Shown here: one piece after another, positions 16,223-24,002 of the stretch | Numbering within the stretch: position 1 is the stretch's first letter | Layout of the letters: each line of letters begins with the position of its first letter | Assembly (NCBI GenBank): GCA_009711785.1 | Contig: VENA01000011.1 | Location: 1 to 42,033 of the forward strand | Reading direction: 5' to 3' | Source of the DNA: Bacillota bacterium | GTDB lineage: Bacteria; Bacillota; Clostridia; Tissierellales; MES13 | DNA: 42,033 nt | Notes under the pieces: generated by a model | The model's database searches: none | What the model saw: the letters and a program-made list of their open reading frames with translations, nothing else | Told to the model about the DNA's origin: nothing | Translations under genes and position numbers: made by a program

Positions 16223-16906
16223 ATGGGAGATGTATCAATACCAATAGCTTTTTCTGCAGGGTTTATTTCGTTTTTTTCACCTTGTATTTTACCCCTTATT
16301 CCAGCTTATATTATGTATATTACTGGGACTACAATGGAGGATGAGATAATAAATAATAAATCCTTTGTGCTTTTAAGAACTTTAGGATTTATTTTAGGAT
16401 TTAGTATTATATTTATGCTTATGGGTGTATCGGCAAGTTTTATTGGGAAAATTTTTATTAGAAATAAAGAGATCATAACAAAGATAAGCGGATTTTTCAT
16501 ATTTTTATTTGGCCTTAATATGATAGGTTTACTTAAGTTAAATATATTAAGTAAAGAAAGAAAAATTAGACCTAAAAAAATAACTAATTGGTTTAGTTCT
16601 TTATTTATGGGAATGGCCTTTGCTGCTGGATGGACTCCATGTTTTGGTCCTATTTTAGCATCTATACTTTTTTATGCAGGTAGTGAAGCTACTTTATCAA
16701 AGGGTGTAATGTTACTTTCAACATATTCTTTAGGGATGAGCATACCCTTTATATTAACAGCTTTATTTATACAAAGGTTTGGTAACTTTCTAAAGAAAAC
16801 AGAAAAAATAATTGGATATATGTCTAAGGTAAGTGGAATTGTAATGATTATATTCGGGGTTTTGATATTTTTTAATAAAATAAAAATTATAGCTAATTTA
16901 TTATAG
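16223..16906 (+). CDS. ccdA: CcdA/DsbD-type thiol-disulfide transmembrane transporter
   Basis: A 227-residue membrane protein with six hydrophobic segments. The paired cysteine motifs are FFSPCILPLIPAY (about residues 18-30) in TM1 and AGWTPCFGPIL (about 137-147) in TM4. CcdA carries reducing equivalents from cytoplasmic thioredoxin to extracytoplasmic thiol proteins. The next gene, a membrane-anchored TlpA-like thioredoxin, is its obvious partner. The promoter holds a CsoR-type site, which suggests induction with copper efflux. Confidence 0.93.
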   Translation: MGDVSIPIAFSAGFISFFSPCILPLIPAYIMYITGTTMEDEIINNKSFVLLRTLGFILGFSIIFMLMGVSASFIGKIFIRNKEIITKISGFFIFLFGLNMIGLLKLNILSKERKIRPKKITNWFSSLFMGMAFAAGWTPCFGPILASILFYAGSEATLSKGVMLLSTYSLGMSIPFILTALFIQRFGNFLKKTEKIIGYMSKVSGIVMIIFGVLIFFNKIKIIANLL

Positions 16907-16917
16907 GGAGTGATATT

Positions 16918-17532
16918 TTGAATAAAAAAATAATTATCTTAATTTCTTTAGCTTTATTATTGATAGTTTCAGTTTATTTTGGATACGGATTTATAAATGA
17001 AAGTGAACCTGAAACGGTAAAAGAAAATTTAGATGAAAATAATAAAGATACTAAGAATGAAGATACTAAGAAGGAAAATAAAGATAAAGAAACTGATGAT
17101 GTAGAAATAAAGGTAGGAAAAAAAGCACCTGATTTTACATTAGAAAACCTTCAAGGAGAAAAAGTATCTTTAAGTGATTATGAAGGTAAAATAGTTATGT
17201 TAAACTTTTGGGCAACATGGTGTGGGTATTGTGATAAAGAAATGCCTGATTTTGAAAAATTATATAATGAAAATAAGGATAAAGATTTTGTTATCTTAGC
17301 TGTTAATGCTAGAGAGTCAAAGGAAACTGTAAAGGAATATATTAATAAGGGAGGATATACCTTTCCTGTTTTATTAGATAAATCGGGTAAAATTAATAGA
17401 AAATATTTAATAGGAGGATTACCTACAACATATTTTATTAGTAAGGATGGAATATTATTAGGTGGAGTACCAGGAATGATGAGTTATCCCCAAATGAAAG
17501 ATATACTAAATCAAATTAAGGATGAATCTTAA
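16918..17532 (+). CDS. TlpA/ResA-like membrane-anchored thioredoxin
   Basis: A 204-residue protein with a TTG start behind GGGAG. An N-terminal anchor (about residues 3-25) is followed by a highly charged linker rich in Glu, Asp, Lys and Asn (about 28-65). The AhpC-TSA/thioredoxin domain has the active site WATWCGYCDKEMPDF (Cys at about 100 and 103) and the cis-Pro in GGLPTTYFI. It should receive electrons from CcdA and reduce disulfides outside the membrane. A copper- or sulfur-stress role is inferred from the operator. Confidence 0.92.
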   Translation: MNKKIIILISLALLLIVSVYFGYGFINESEPETVKENLDENNKDTKNEDTKKENKDKETDDVEIKVGKKAPDFTLENLQGEKVSLSDYEGKIVMLNFWATWCGYCDKEMPDFEKLYNENKDKDFVILAVNARESKETVKEYINKGGYTFPVLLDKSGKINRKYLIGGLPTTYFISKDGILLGGVPGMMSYPQMKDILNQIKDES

Positions 17533-18087
17533 ATGAAGCCTTTTTTTATATCCTTTGGTTCAATACGAATAACATGGTTTATGTTTTTTAGTTTAATATC
17601 TATAGTTTCAGGATATATAATACTTAAAATTAAATCAAAGGAAACAAATTTAGATCTAAAAATTTTAGAGGATGGATATTTTTATTTAGTGCTATTTAGC
17701 TTTATAGGTTCAAGAGCTTTTTATGTAATTTTAAATTTTGACTTATATAAGAATGATTTATTTTCTATATTTAGATTAAATCATAATAATTTATCCTTCC
17801 TAGGTGGAGTAATTACTGGAATTTTAATAATATTTATCTTTTCTAGATATAAAAATATTTATTTTAAAAAAATGTTTAATGTATATGTATATTCCTTTTA
17901 TTTAGCCATGGGGATAGGAATATGGAGTATTAAATTTCAAAATTTTAATAAAAGTGAAAATCTTTTATTAATTTCATCAATAATATTTCTAATTGGTATT
18001 TTAATAGAAGAGTTAACAAAGGAATATGAAGGATTAACTTTTATAATATTTTCAGTAATTCTTATAAGTAATATTATTTTATTATAA
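17533..18087 (+). CDS. Lgt-like integral membrane protein
   Basis: A 184-residue membrane protein with about six hydrophobic segments, starting immediately after the TlpA stop (TAA-ATG). The N-terminal layout (FISFGSIRITWF, then SFIGSRAFYVILNF and LSFLGGVITGIL) resembles the first half of prolipoprotein diacylglyceryl transferase. It is much shorter than true Lgt and lacks the catalytic signature region. Lgt-like proteins of this size occur next to thioredoxin/CcdA genes, so it is probably an accessory membrane part of that module. Its activity is unknown. Confidence 0.7.
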   Translation: MKPFFISFGSIRITWFMFFSLISIVSGYIILKIKSKETNLDLKILEDGYFYLVLFSFIGSRAFYVILNFDLYKNDLFSIFRLNHNNLSFLGGVITGILIIFIFSRYKNIYFKKMFNVYVYSFYLAMGIGIWSIKFQNFNKSENLLLISSIIFLIGILIEELTKEYEGLTFIIFSVILISNIILL

Positions 18088-18089
18088 AT

Positions 18090-18146
18090 TTGACATTTAA
18101 ATAGAAAATGATTATAATAATGTTTAAAGATACCCCTTAGGGGTAT
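18090..18146 (+). promoter_or_regulatory. Promoter with perfect CsoR-type operator before HesB-like gene
   Basis: TTGACA at 18090-18095 and TATAAT at 18113-18118 are spaced by 17 bases. ATACCCCTTAGGGGTAT at 18130-18146 is a perfect seven-base inverted repeat just after the expected start. The selenoprotein gene can therefore be transcribed separately from ccdA under the same regulator. Confidence 0.8.
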
Positions 18147-18181
18147 ATAAGTAATAACAAAGATTATAGGAGGTTTTAAAA

Positions 18182-18481
18182 ATGAAAATAGATATTACAA
18201 ATAATGCTTTAGATAAACTTAAAGAAGTTATTAACAAAAAAAATAGTGAAGTTAAGGATGTTAGGGTTTATATAGCAGGTGTTGGTTGAGGTGGACCTAG
18301 CTTTGGCCTTGCTCTGGATGAGCAAAAGGAAAATGATGAAGCAGTTGAAAATGGAGGTTTAAACTTCTTAGTAGATAAAGATTTAGTTAAACAATTTAAA
18401 AATTTCCATATAGACTATAGTAACCACTTTTTTAATAGAGGATTTCAAATAACATCCGATGGTGGATCATCTAGTTGTTAA
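18182..18481 (+). CDS. HesB-like selenoprotein (in-frame UGA read as Sec)
   Basis: A 99-residue HesB/IscA-like protein with TGA at 18287-18289 (codon 36) in the motif GVG-U-GGPSFGLALDE. This is the known signature of the HesB-like selenoprotein family. The frame continues to TAA, ending GGSSSC with a C-terminal cysteine. The ATG follows TATAGGAGG. HesB-like domains bind Fe-S clusters or metal through Cys, and a selenocysteine here suggests redox or metal (possibly Cu) binding. It follows the CcdA-TlpA genes, has a CsoR-type operator of its own and ends with a strong terminator. A search that treats TGA only as stop misses the gene completely. Confidence 0.9.
18290..18332 (+). promoter_or_regulatory. 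Probable bacterial SECIS of the HesB-like gene
   Basis: GCTC pairs with GAGC, extended by CCTT with AAAAGG (two bulged A), around the loop TGGAT at 18315-18319, about 26 bases after the UGA. The GG in the apical loop resembles the loop after the glutaredoxin UGA. Confidence 0.65.
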
Positions 18482-18486
18482 ATAAA

Positions 18487-18519
18487 AGAGACAAAACCTT
18501 ATGGTTTTGTCTCTTTTTT
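18487..18519 (+). terminator. Terminator after the HesB-like selenoprotein
   Basis: AGAGACAAAACC pairs perfectly with GGTTTTGTCTCT around TTAT and is followed by TTTTTT. Confidence 0.92.
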
Positions 18520-18627
18520 AGTTTATAGATATACATAACTTAAAAGTTTAGTCATAATAAAAATTTTGAATTGAGAAAGAATAATACTATTATATATAAA
18601 AATAGTCTAAAAAAGGAGGTTATATAA

Positions 18628-18753
18628 GTGGAAATTAAAAATAAATTAAATGAAGTACCTTTAGCTAATCTTAAGGGTAATCAACTAGAAAAAATAAAAA
18701 AATTAGAAAAAGATTTAGATGATAAATATTATTTAATTGCATTTAATAAGTAA
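18628..18753 (+). CDS. Small 41-residue protein of unknown function
   Basis: A GTG start eight bases behind AAAAGGAGGT opens a 41-codon frame. The product is charged and helical (NEVPLANLKGNQLEKIKKLEK, then DLDDKYYLIAF) with no membrane segment. It is flanked by terminators, so it is a single-gene unit. The ribosome site and flanking terminators make translation likely. I do not recognise the family. Confidence 0.6.
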   Translation: MEIKNKLNEVPLANLKGNQLEKIKKLEKDLDDKYYLIAFNK

Positions 18754-18762
18754 TATTATAAG

Positions 18763-18810
18763 TTTAAGCTAATCAGAGTTAAATTTCTCTTGATTGGCTT
18801 AATTTTTTGA
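18763..18810 (+). terminator. Terminator after the 41-residue protein
   Basis: AAGCTAATCA-GAG pairs with CTCTTGATTGGCTT, with one bulge and one wobble, and is followed by AATTTTTT. Confidence 0.8.
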
Positions 18811-18909
18811 TTTAATTGAAATTTATTCAAATATTTGATAAATTTAATAGTTGTAAAGTTTTATATTTCGGGTATAAACTCTTAAGACGAATATTTTAGG
18901 AGGTATAGT

Positions 18910-19488
18910 ATGGCGACTGAGGCTAAGGATGTGTTAAGAAAAAATGCAATAACAAAAAGGAATAATATGGCTACAGAAGAGGTGGATAGGTTAAGTGGAA
19001 AAATAATTGATACTTTAACTAAGCTTCCTGTATTTAAAGAAAGTAAAAATATAATGATATATTTAAGTTTTAATAATGAGGTAGATACCTTTAAATTAAT
19101 AGATATATGCTGGGGGTTAGGTAAAAATGTTTATATACCCTATTGTTATAAAAAAGAAAAGAAAATGATTGCAAGTAAGCTTAAAGATAAAGAAAATGAT
19201 CTTGAAGTTTGTTCTTTTGGATATTTAGAACCTAAAAAGGATTGTATTAGACAAATAGACCATGAAGAGTTAGATTTAGTTATAGTACCAGGATCTGTAT
19301 TTGATAAAAACTGTAACAGGATAGGATATGGTGGAGGATTTTATGATAGGTTTTTAAATAACATAGATAAAGATATTCAAACGGTTGCTATATGTTATGA
19401 TTTTCAAATAATTGATAGGGTTCCTGTTGGTAAATACGATGTTCCCATGAAATATATAGTTACAGACAAAAGAATTATAGTTGGATAG
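18910..19488 (+). CDS. 5-formyltetrahydrofolate cyclo-ligase
   Basis: A 192-residue enzyme (MTHFS) that converts 5-formyl-THF and ATP to 5,10-methenyl-THF. The N-terminal LRKNAITKRNNM, the central IMIYLSFNNEVDT and the C-terminal GIG-type loop NRIGYGGGFYDRFL (about residues 139-152) are diagnostic. The ATG follows TAGGAGG. It stands alone between terminators, and its neighbours do not suggest a special role. Confidence 0.94.
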   Translation: MATEAKDVLRKNAITKRNNMATEEVDRLSGKIIDTLTKLPVFKESKNIMIYLSFNNEVDTFKLIDICWGLGKNVYIPYCYKKEKKMIASKLKDKENDLEVCSFGYLEPKKDCIRQIDHEELDLVIVPGSVFDKNCNRIGYGGGFYDRFLNNIDKDIQTVAICYDFQIIDRVPVGKYDVPMKYIVTDKRIIVG

Positions 19489-19732
19489 TATCATTATAAG
19501 TATTTTGTAAATGACTAAATGAAAAAAGATTTATATTGGCAGAGATTTACCTTTAGAAACTTAAGATGTTTTCCTTAGTTACAGCGATTAGAGAAAAAGG
19601 ATGTATATAAAAACAGCAAAAAGATTGACAGATATTTAAAAGTAACCTATAGGTTGCTTTTTTTTATATTTTTTTGGGTATCATAAAAATACCTTTTAAA
19701 TTTAATAAGTTTATGTTACAATGATTATACAC
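19489..19732 (+). other. Gene-free gap with a terminator-like hairpin
   Basis: No convincing gene is seen. A short hairpin, GTAACC/GGTTGC at 19642-19657, is followed by a T tract. A TTGACA at 19625-19630 lies just upstream of it. The stretch could carry an unnoticed small RNA, but I recognise none. Confidence 0.4.
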
Positions 19733-19746
19733 ACCCCATATGGGGT
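19733..19746 (+). promoter_or_regulatory. CsoR-type operator before copA
   Basis: ACCCCATATGGGGT is a perfect 14-base palindrome 27 bases before the copA start, downstream of a TTATAC (19725-19730) that may be the -10 box. It is the fourth member of the set, although its outer bases differ from the ATACCCC form. Confidence 0.7.
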
Positions 19747-19773
19747 GGGGAGGTATAGAAGGGAGTTGATAAA

Positions 19774-22128
19774 ATGACAAAGGTAACATTGAAAGTTTCA
19801 GGAATGACTTGAGCATCCTGTGCTAAAAGGGTAGAGGATTCTCTATCAAAGCTTACAGGTGTTAAAAATGCAGTGGTTAATCTTTTAAGTGAAAAGGCCA
19901 CAGTTGAGTATGATGATAATATTTTAAATATAGAAGATATAAAGAAAAAAGTTGATGATGCAGGATATAGCATATTAAATGATAAAGTAACATTAAATAT
20001 TAAAGGTATGAGTTGTGCTGCTTGCTCAACTAGAGTAGAAAAGGCATTAAATAAAAATAAGGGAGTATATAATGCTAAAGTAAACTTAGTGACTAATAAA
20101 GCTACTATTGAATATAACAGTGATGAAGTAACTGTTAAGGATTTAGTAAGGGTAGTTAAAAATGCAGGCTATGATGCTTATAAAGAAGATGGAAAAGACC
20201 ATGAAAAGAAATTAAGGGAAGATGAGGTAAAAAAACTTAAAAAATTATTTATAATCTCTGTAATATTCAGTGCTCCATTATTATCTAGTATGTTTTTTCA
20301 TATGGCAGGGTTTAAAACTATTTTAAGTAATGGATACGTTCAACTTATTTTAGCAACACCAGTACAGTTTTTTGTAGGTTTTAGATTTTATAAAGGAGCA
20401 TATAAGTCTTTAAAGGGTGGAGGAGCTAATATGGATGTATTAGTTTCACTAGGTACATCTGCAGCCTATTTTTATAGTATATATAATGTGATTGAAGGGA
20501 TTAATCAATTCTATTTTGAATCTTCAGCTGTTATTATTACTTTAGTATTATTAGGTAAGACCTTTGAAGCTATAGCTAAAGGAAAAACTTCAGAGGCTAT
20601 AAAAAAGCTTATGGGTTTAAAGGCTAAAACAGCTAGGGTTTTAAGGGATAATGAAGAAATAGATATATCTATTGAAGATGTTTTAGTAGGAGATATTGTA
20701 ATTGTCCGTCCAGGGGAGAAGATACCTGTTGATGGACTAATGATAGAAGGTAATTCATCAGTTGATGAATCGATGCTTACAGGGGAAAGTATTCCTGTTG
20801 ATAAAAATGTAGGAGATGAAGTTATAGGTTCAACAATAAATAAACATGGAACATTTAAATTTAAAGCAACAAAGGTAGGTAAAGATACTGCCCTAGCTCA
20901 GATTATTAAGCTAGTAGAAAATGCTCAAGAATCGAAGGCTCCTGTACAAAGACTTGCAGATAAAATATCAGGGATATTTGTACCAACGGTTATGGTTATT
21001 TCTTTACTTACATTTATAATATGGTATTTAGTTAATGGAGATATAACATATGCATTAATTAATTCAGTTTCAGTATTAGTTATAGCCTGTCCTTGTGCAT
21101 TAGGACTTGCAACACCAACGGCTATTATGGTTGGCACAGGAAAGGCAGCTGAAGAAGGAATATTAATTAAGGGTGGAGAACATTTAGAAAAATCCCAAAA
21201 TATAGACACAATCGTATTTGATAAAACAGGAACTATAACAGAGGGTGAGCCGAAAGTAACAGATATAATAGCTAAGGATGAAAGGGAAGTTTTAAAATTA
21301 GCAGCTTCCTGTGAGAAAAATTCTGAACACCCCTTAGGAGTAAGTATAGTAAATGAAGCAAAGAGTAGAAGTATTGATTTAAAAGAAACTAAGGATTTCA
21401 AAGCTATACCAGGCCATGGTATATATGCAAAGATAGATAATAAGGATATTTATTTAGGTAATAGAAAACTTATGAAAGATAAATCTATTAATATAGATGA
21501 GTATGATAAAGATATATTAAGGTTAGAACATGGAGGAAAAACGGCTATGATTCTTTCGATAGACAAAGAAGTTAAAGGGATAATAGCGGTAGCAGATACT
21601 TTAAAGGAAAGTTCTAAAAATGCCATAGAAAAAATAAAAAATATGGGATTAGAAGTATATATGATAACTGGAGATAATGAAAGGACAGCTAATGAAATAG
21701 CAAGAAAAGTAGGAATAGACCATGTAATAGCTGAAGTTTTACCAGAGGATAAAGAAAGTAAAATTAGAAAGTTAAAAGAAAGTGGTAAAAAAGTTTCAAT
21801 GGTAGGTGATGGTATAAATGATGCACCGGCATTGGTAGCTTCTGATATAGGATTTGCCATAGGAACTGGGACTGACGTTGCAATAGAAGCAGCCGATGTA
21901 ACCCTTATGAAGGGTGATTTAGAGGATATTGTTAAAGCCCTTGATTTAAGTAAAAAAACCATGAAAACTATAAAGCAGAATTTATTTTGGGCCTTTGGAT
22001 ATAATACAGCAGGAATACCACTAGCATTTTTAGGATTTTTAAATCCGATGATTGCAGGAGCAGCAATGGCTTTTAGTTCAGTATCTGTTGTTACTAATTC
22101 ATTAAGGCTTAAAAGATACAAATTATAG
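19774..22128 (+). CDS. copA: Copper P1B-ATPase with UGA (Sec) in its first metal-binding domain
   Basis: A 784-residue Cu+-exporting ATPase if TGA at 19810-19812 (codon 13) is read as selenocysteine. The first heavy-metal domain then reads GMT-U-ASC, where the family has GMTCxxC. The second domain (about residues 75-140) has the normal GMSCAAC (Cys 81 and 84). The core is complete: CPC at 439-441, DKTG with the phosphorylated Asp at 483, the SEHPLG His-Pro motif, TGDN and GDGINDAP. A good ribosome site (GGGAG) lies before ATG 19774. A start after the TGA would truncate the first domain and has no convincing ribosome site. A hairpin follows the UGA. copZ and csoR follow downstream. Confidence 0.85.
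19813..19850 (+). promoter_or_regulatory. Probable bacterial SECIS of copA
   Basis: GGTAGA pairs with TCTATC around GGATTC (19830-19847), the loop starting about 24 bases after the UGA. The loop shares GGAT with the HesB-like element. Pairing G19836 with C19841 would tighten the loop to four bases. Confidence 0.55.
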
Positions 22129-22141
22129 GGAGGTAATATTT

Positions 22142-22342
22142 ATGAAAACTATCAATATTGAAGGAATGAGTTGTAATCATTGTGTTATGGCTGTAAAAAA
22201 AGCTTTAACAAATCTAGACAGAGTAAATAAAGTAGATGTAAAATTAGAAGAAAAAAAGGCCTTTGTTGAAGGTGATGTAGATAATAATACATTAAAAGAA
22301 GTAATTAAAGATGCAGGATATAAAGTTACATCTATAGAATAA
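22142..22342 (+). CDS. copZ: Copper chaperone CopZ
   Basis: A 66-residue single HMA domain. The copper-binding motif is GMSCNHC (Cys at about residues 10 and 13), followed by the typical VMAVKKAL helix. It delivers Cu+ to CopA. It starts 14 bases after the copA stop behind GGGAGG, so it is in the copA operon. Unlike CopA's first domain, its motif uses two cysteines. Confidence 0.95.
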   Translation: MKTINIEGMSCNHCVMAVKKALTNLDRVNKVDVKLEEKKAFVEGDVDNNTLKEVIKDAGYKVTSIE

Positions 22343-22347
22343 TTTTT

Positions 22348-22376
22348 AGGGCAAGTTAAACTTGCCCTAATATTTT
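22348..22376 (+). terminator. Hairpin between copZ and csoR
   Basis: AGGGCAAGTT pairs with AACTTGCCCT, followed by a short T-rich tract. It may reduce read-through into csoR. Confidence 0.75.
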
Positions 22377-22391
22377 TATAGGAGGGATTGT

Positions 22392-22655
22392 ATGATAGAA
22401 GAAAGGAAAAAGGCTCTTAATTTACTTAAAACTTCAAAGGGTCAAATTGAAGGAATTATAAAAATGATAGAAAATGAAAGATATTGTGTTGATATATCAA
22501 AACAAATATTATCTGTTCAAGCCCTATTAAAAAAGGCTAATTTAAATATATTAGATTCCCATATAAGAAGTTGTGTAAAGGATGCTATATTAGAAGGTGA
22601 AGGGGATGTAAAGATTGATGAGATAATGAATGTTTTGAATAAATATATAAAATAA
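22392..22655 (+). CDS. csoR: Copper-sensing repressor CsoR
   Basis: An 87-residue all-helical repressor. The Cu+-binding set is Cys32 (RYCVDI), His57 and Cys61 (DSHIRSC). This C-H-C signature marks copper-sensing CsoR, while the persulfide sensor CstR lacks the His. CsoR tetramers leave DNA when Cu+ binds. The ATG follows TAGGAGGG. The four ATACCCC-type palindromes in the window are its probable targets. Confidence 0.93.
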   Translation: MIEERKKALNLLKTSKGQIEGIIKMIENERYCVDISKQILSVQALLKKANLNILDSHIRSCVKDAILEGEGDVKIDEIMNVLNKYIK

Positions 22656-22708
22656 CTTGAAAATATGAAATATATTTAATATCATAGTATATGGAGCATA
22701 TAATTTAA

Positions 22709-22900
22709 TATGCCTGGTTAGGAGAGGCTCCTATATAGAAATATGCCACTGCCCAGAAACATCCAGAGATGCCAATGGGTATAACAGGTATAATCATTAA
22801 GGTTATACATAAAGTGGCTGGTAAACCCTAAGCTATATAGTGCTAAACCCCAACAGGTGAGGGATAGTATTGCCTTTCACTTGTTGAGAGGCATTTTTTT
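22709..22900 (+). promoter_or_regulatory. M-box (ykoK) Mg2+ riboswitch with terminator
   Basis: The M-box core is clear: GGTTAGGAGAGGCTCCTATA, TGCCACTGCCCAGAAACATC, GAGATGCCAATGGGTATAAC and GTGGCTGGTAAACCCTA in that order. The terminator is TGCCTTTC (22871-22878) paired with GAGAGGCA (22886-22893), then a T tract. CAACAGGTGA (22851-22860) can instead pair with TCACTTGTTG (22877-22886) and break the terminator. High Mg2+ should favour termination and so lower CorA synthesis. Confidence 0.92.
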
Positions 22901-22926
22901 ATTTTTAAAAAAAGGGAGTGGTGGAA

Positions 22927-23013
22927 ATGGACGAAGGTCCCAGTCTGAAAACAAAATATTTAATAATTCTTCTCTATTTCCACTGTTTCTTTTGTGTAAT
23001 AGGGATGAATTAG
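22927..23013 (+). CDS. Possible 28-residue leader peptide before corA
   Basis: Between the M-box terminator and corA, an ATG behind GGGAGTGG opens a 28-codon frame. The product starts with a polar MDEGPSLKTK and continues as a hydrophobic LIILLYFHCFFCVIG stretch. It could be a regulatory leader peptide or a tiny membrane protein. The same DNA can also form a hairpin between GTGGAAAT and ATTTCCAC, so it could be purely RNA structure. No homologue is recognised with certainty. Confidence 0.4.
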   Translation: MDEGPSLKTKYLIILLYFHCFFCVIGMN

Positions 23014-23040
23014 GGAAAATATAAAAGTGAGGTGGATAAA

Positions 23041-23973
23041 ATGCTAAATATATATAAAACTACCAATGGAATCCTTAAACAAATCGATGAGATACAAAAA
23101 GGGGCATGGATAAATTTAACTGACCCCACTGAATCTGAATTAAACCTATTACATGAAAAGTTAGAAATAGACTTAGATTTTTTAAAAGCACCCTTAGATG
23201 ATGAAGAAAGTTCAAGAATTGAAACCGAGAACGGACAAGTTTTTATATTATTAGACATACCAATAACAGAGGAAGAGGATGGATCCCAGATATACTACAC
23301 ATTACCCTTAGGTATAATTATAGCTGGGAAAAACATAATTACAATATGCTTAAAGGAAAATACAGTAATAAATCAATTTTTAGAAAAAAAGGTAAAATCC
23401 TTTTACACATTCAAAAAAACAAGATTTTTATTACAGATACTTTTTAGAATATCAGCTAGGTATTTAGTATATCTAAAACAAATAGACAAAATGAGTAATA
23501 GAATAGAAAAAGAACTTCATAAATCTATGAAAAATAAAGAACTTATTCAACTTTTAGATTTAGAAAAAAGTTTGGTTTATTTTTCAACATCCCTTAAGGC
23601 TAATGAAATGGTGTTAGAAAAGATGTTAAAAAATCAAGCTGTAAAATTATATCCAGAGGATGAAGAGTTATTACAGGATGTTATTATAGAAAATAAACAG
23701 GCAATAGAAATGGCAAGTATTTATAGTAATATACTAAGTGGTATGATGGATGCCTTTGCATCGGTAATTTCAAATAATGTAAATATAGTAATGAAATTTT
23801 TAGCATCAATAACAATAGTTATGTCAATACCAACTATGATAGCTAGTTTCTATGGAATGAATGTGGGACTTCCTCTTCAGGATACACCCTATGCATTTTT
23901 ATTAGTAGTAGGACTTTCAGTTATACTTTCTGTATTAACAGTTGTTATATTAGCAAAGAAAAGAATGTTTTAA
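23041..23973 (+). CDS. corA: CorA-family Mg2+ transporter
   Basis: A 310-residue CorA-type channel. A large acidic N-terminal cytoplasmic domain is followed by a long helix and two C-terminal transmembrane segments (about residues 250-270 and 282-302). The signature GMN lies in MIASFYGMNVG at the end of TM1. The ATG at 23041 follows GAGGTGG; an in-frame GTG nine bases earlier is inside the ribosome site. The M-box upstream supports Mg2+ as the substrate. It ends at a bidirectional terminator. Confidence 0.94.
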   Translation: MLNIYKTTNGILKQIDEIQKGAWINLTDPTESELNLLHEKLEIDLDFLKAPLDDEESSRIETENGQVFILLDIPITEEEDGSQIYYTLPLGIIIAGKNIITICLKENTVINQFLEKKVKSFYTFKKTRFLLQILFRISARYLVYLKQIDKMSNRIEKELHKSMKNKELIQLLDLEKSLVYFSTSLKANEMVLEKMLKNQAVKLYPEDEELLQDVIIENKQAIEMASIYSNILSGMMDAFASVISNNVNIVMKFLASITIVMSIPTMIASFYGMNVGLPLQDTPYAFLLVVGLSVILSVLTVVILAKKRMF

Positions 23974-24002
23974 AAAAGCAGCCAATATTGGCTGCTTTTC
24001 TA
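23974..24002. terminator. Bidirectional terminator between corA and the H-NOX receptor
   Basis: AAAAGCAGCCAA pairs with TTGGCTGCTTTT, and the flanking genes converge. Confidence 0.85.

Noticed and set aside
19489..19773. 6S RNA next to the 5-formyl-THF cyclo-ligase gene
   Set aside because: That neighbourhood is a proteobacterial feature, and no 6S-like long hairpin with a central bubble could be drawn here.
20925..22121. Long reverse-strand frames within copA
   Set aside because: They are antisense shadows with no ribosome site and no recognisable family.
19873..22128. CopA starting at the ATG after the TGA
   Set aside because: It would cut the first metal-binding domain in half and has no convincing ribosome site, while ATG 19774 has one.
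22392..22655. Persulfide sensor CstR instead of CsoR
   Set aside because: The protein has Cys32, His57 and Cys61, the copper-binding triad of CsoR.
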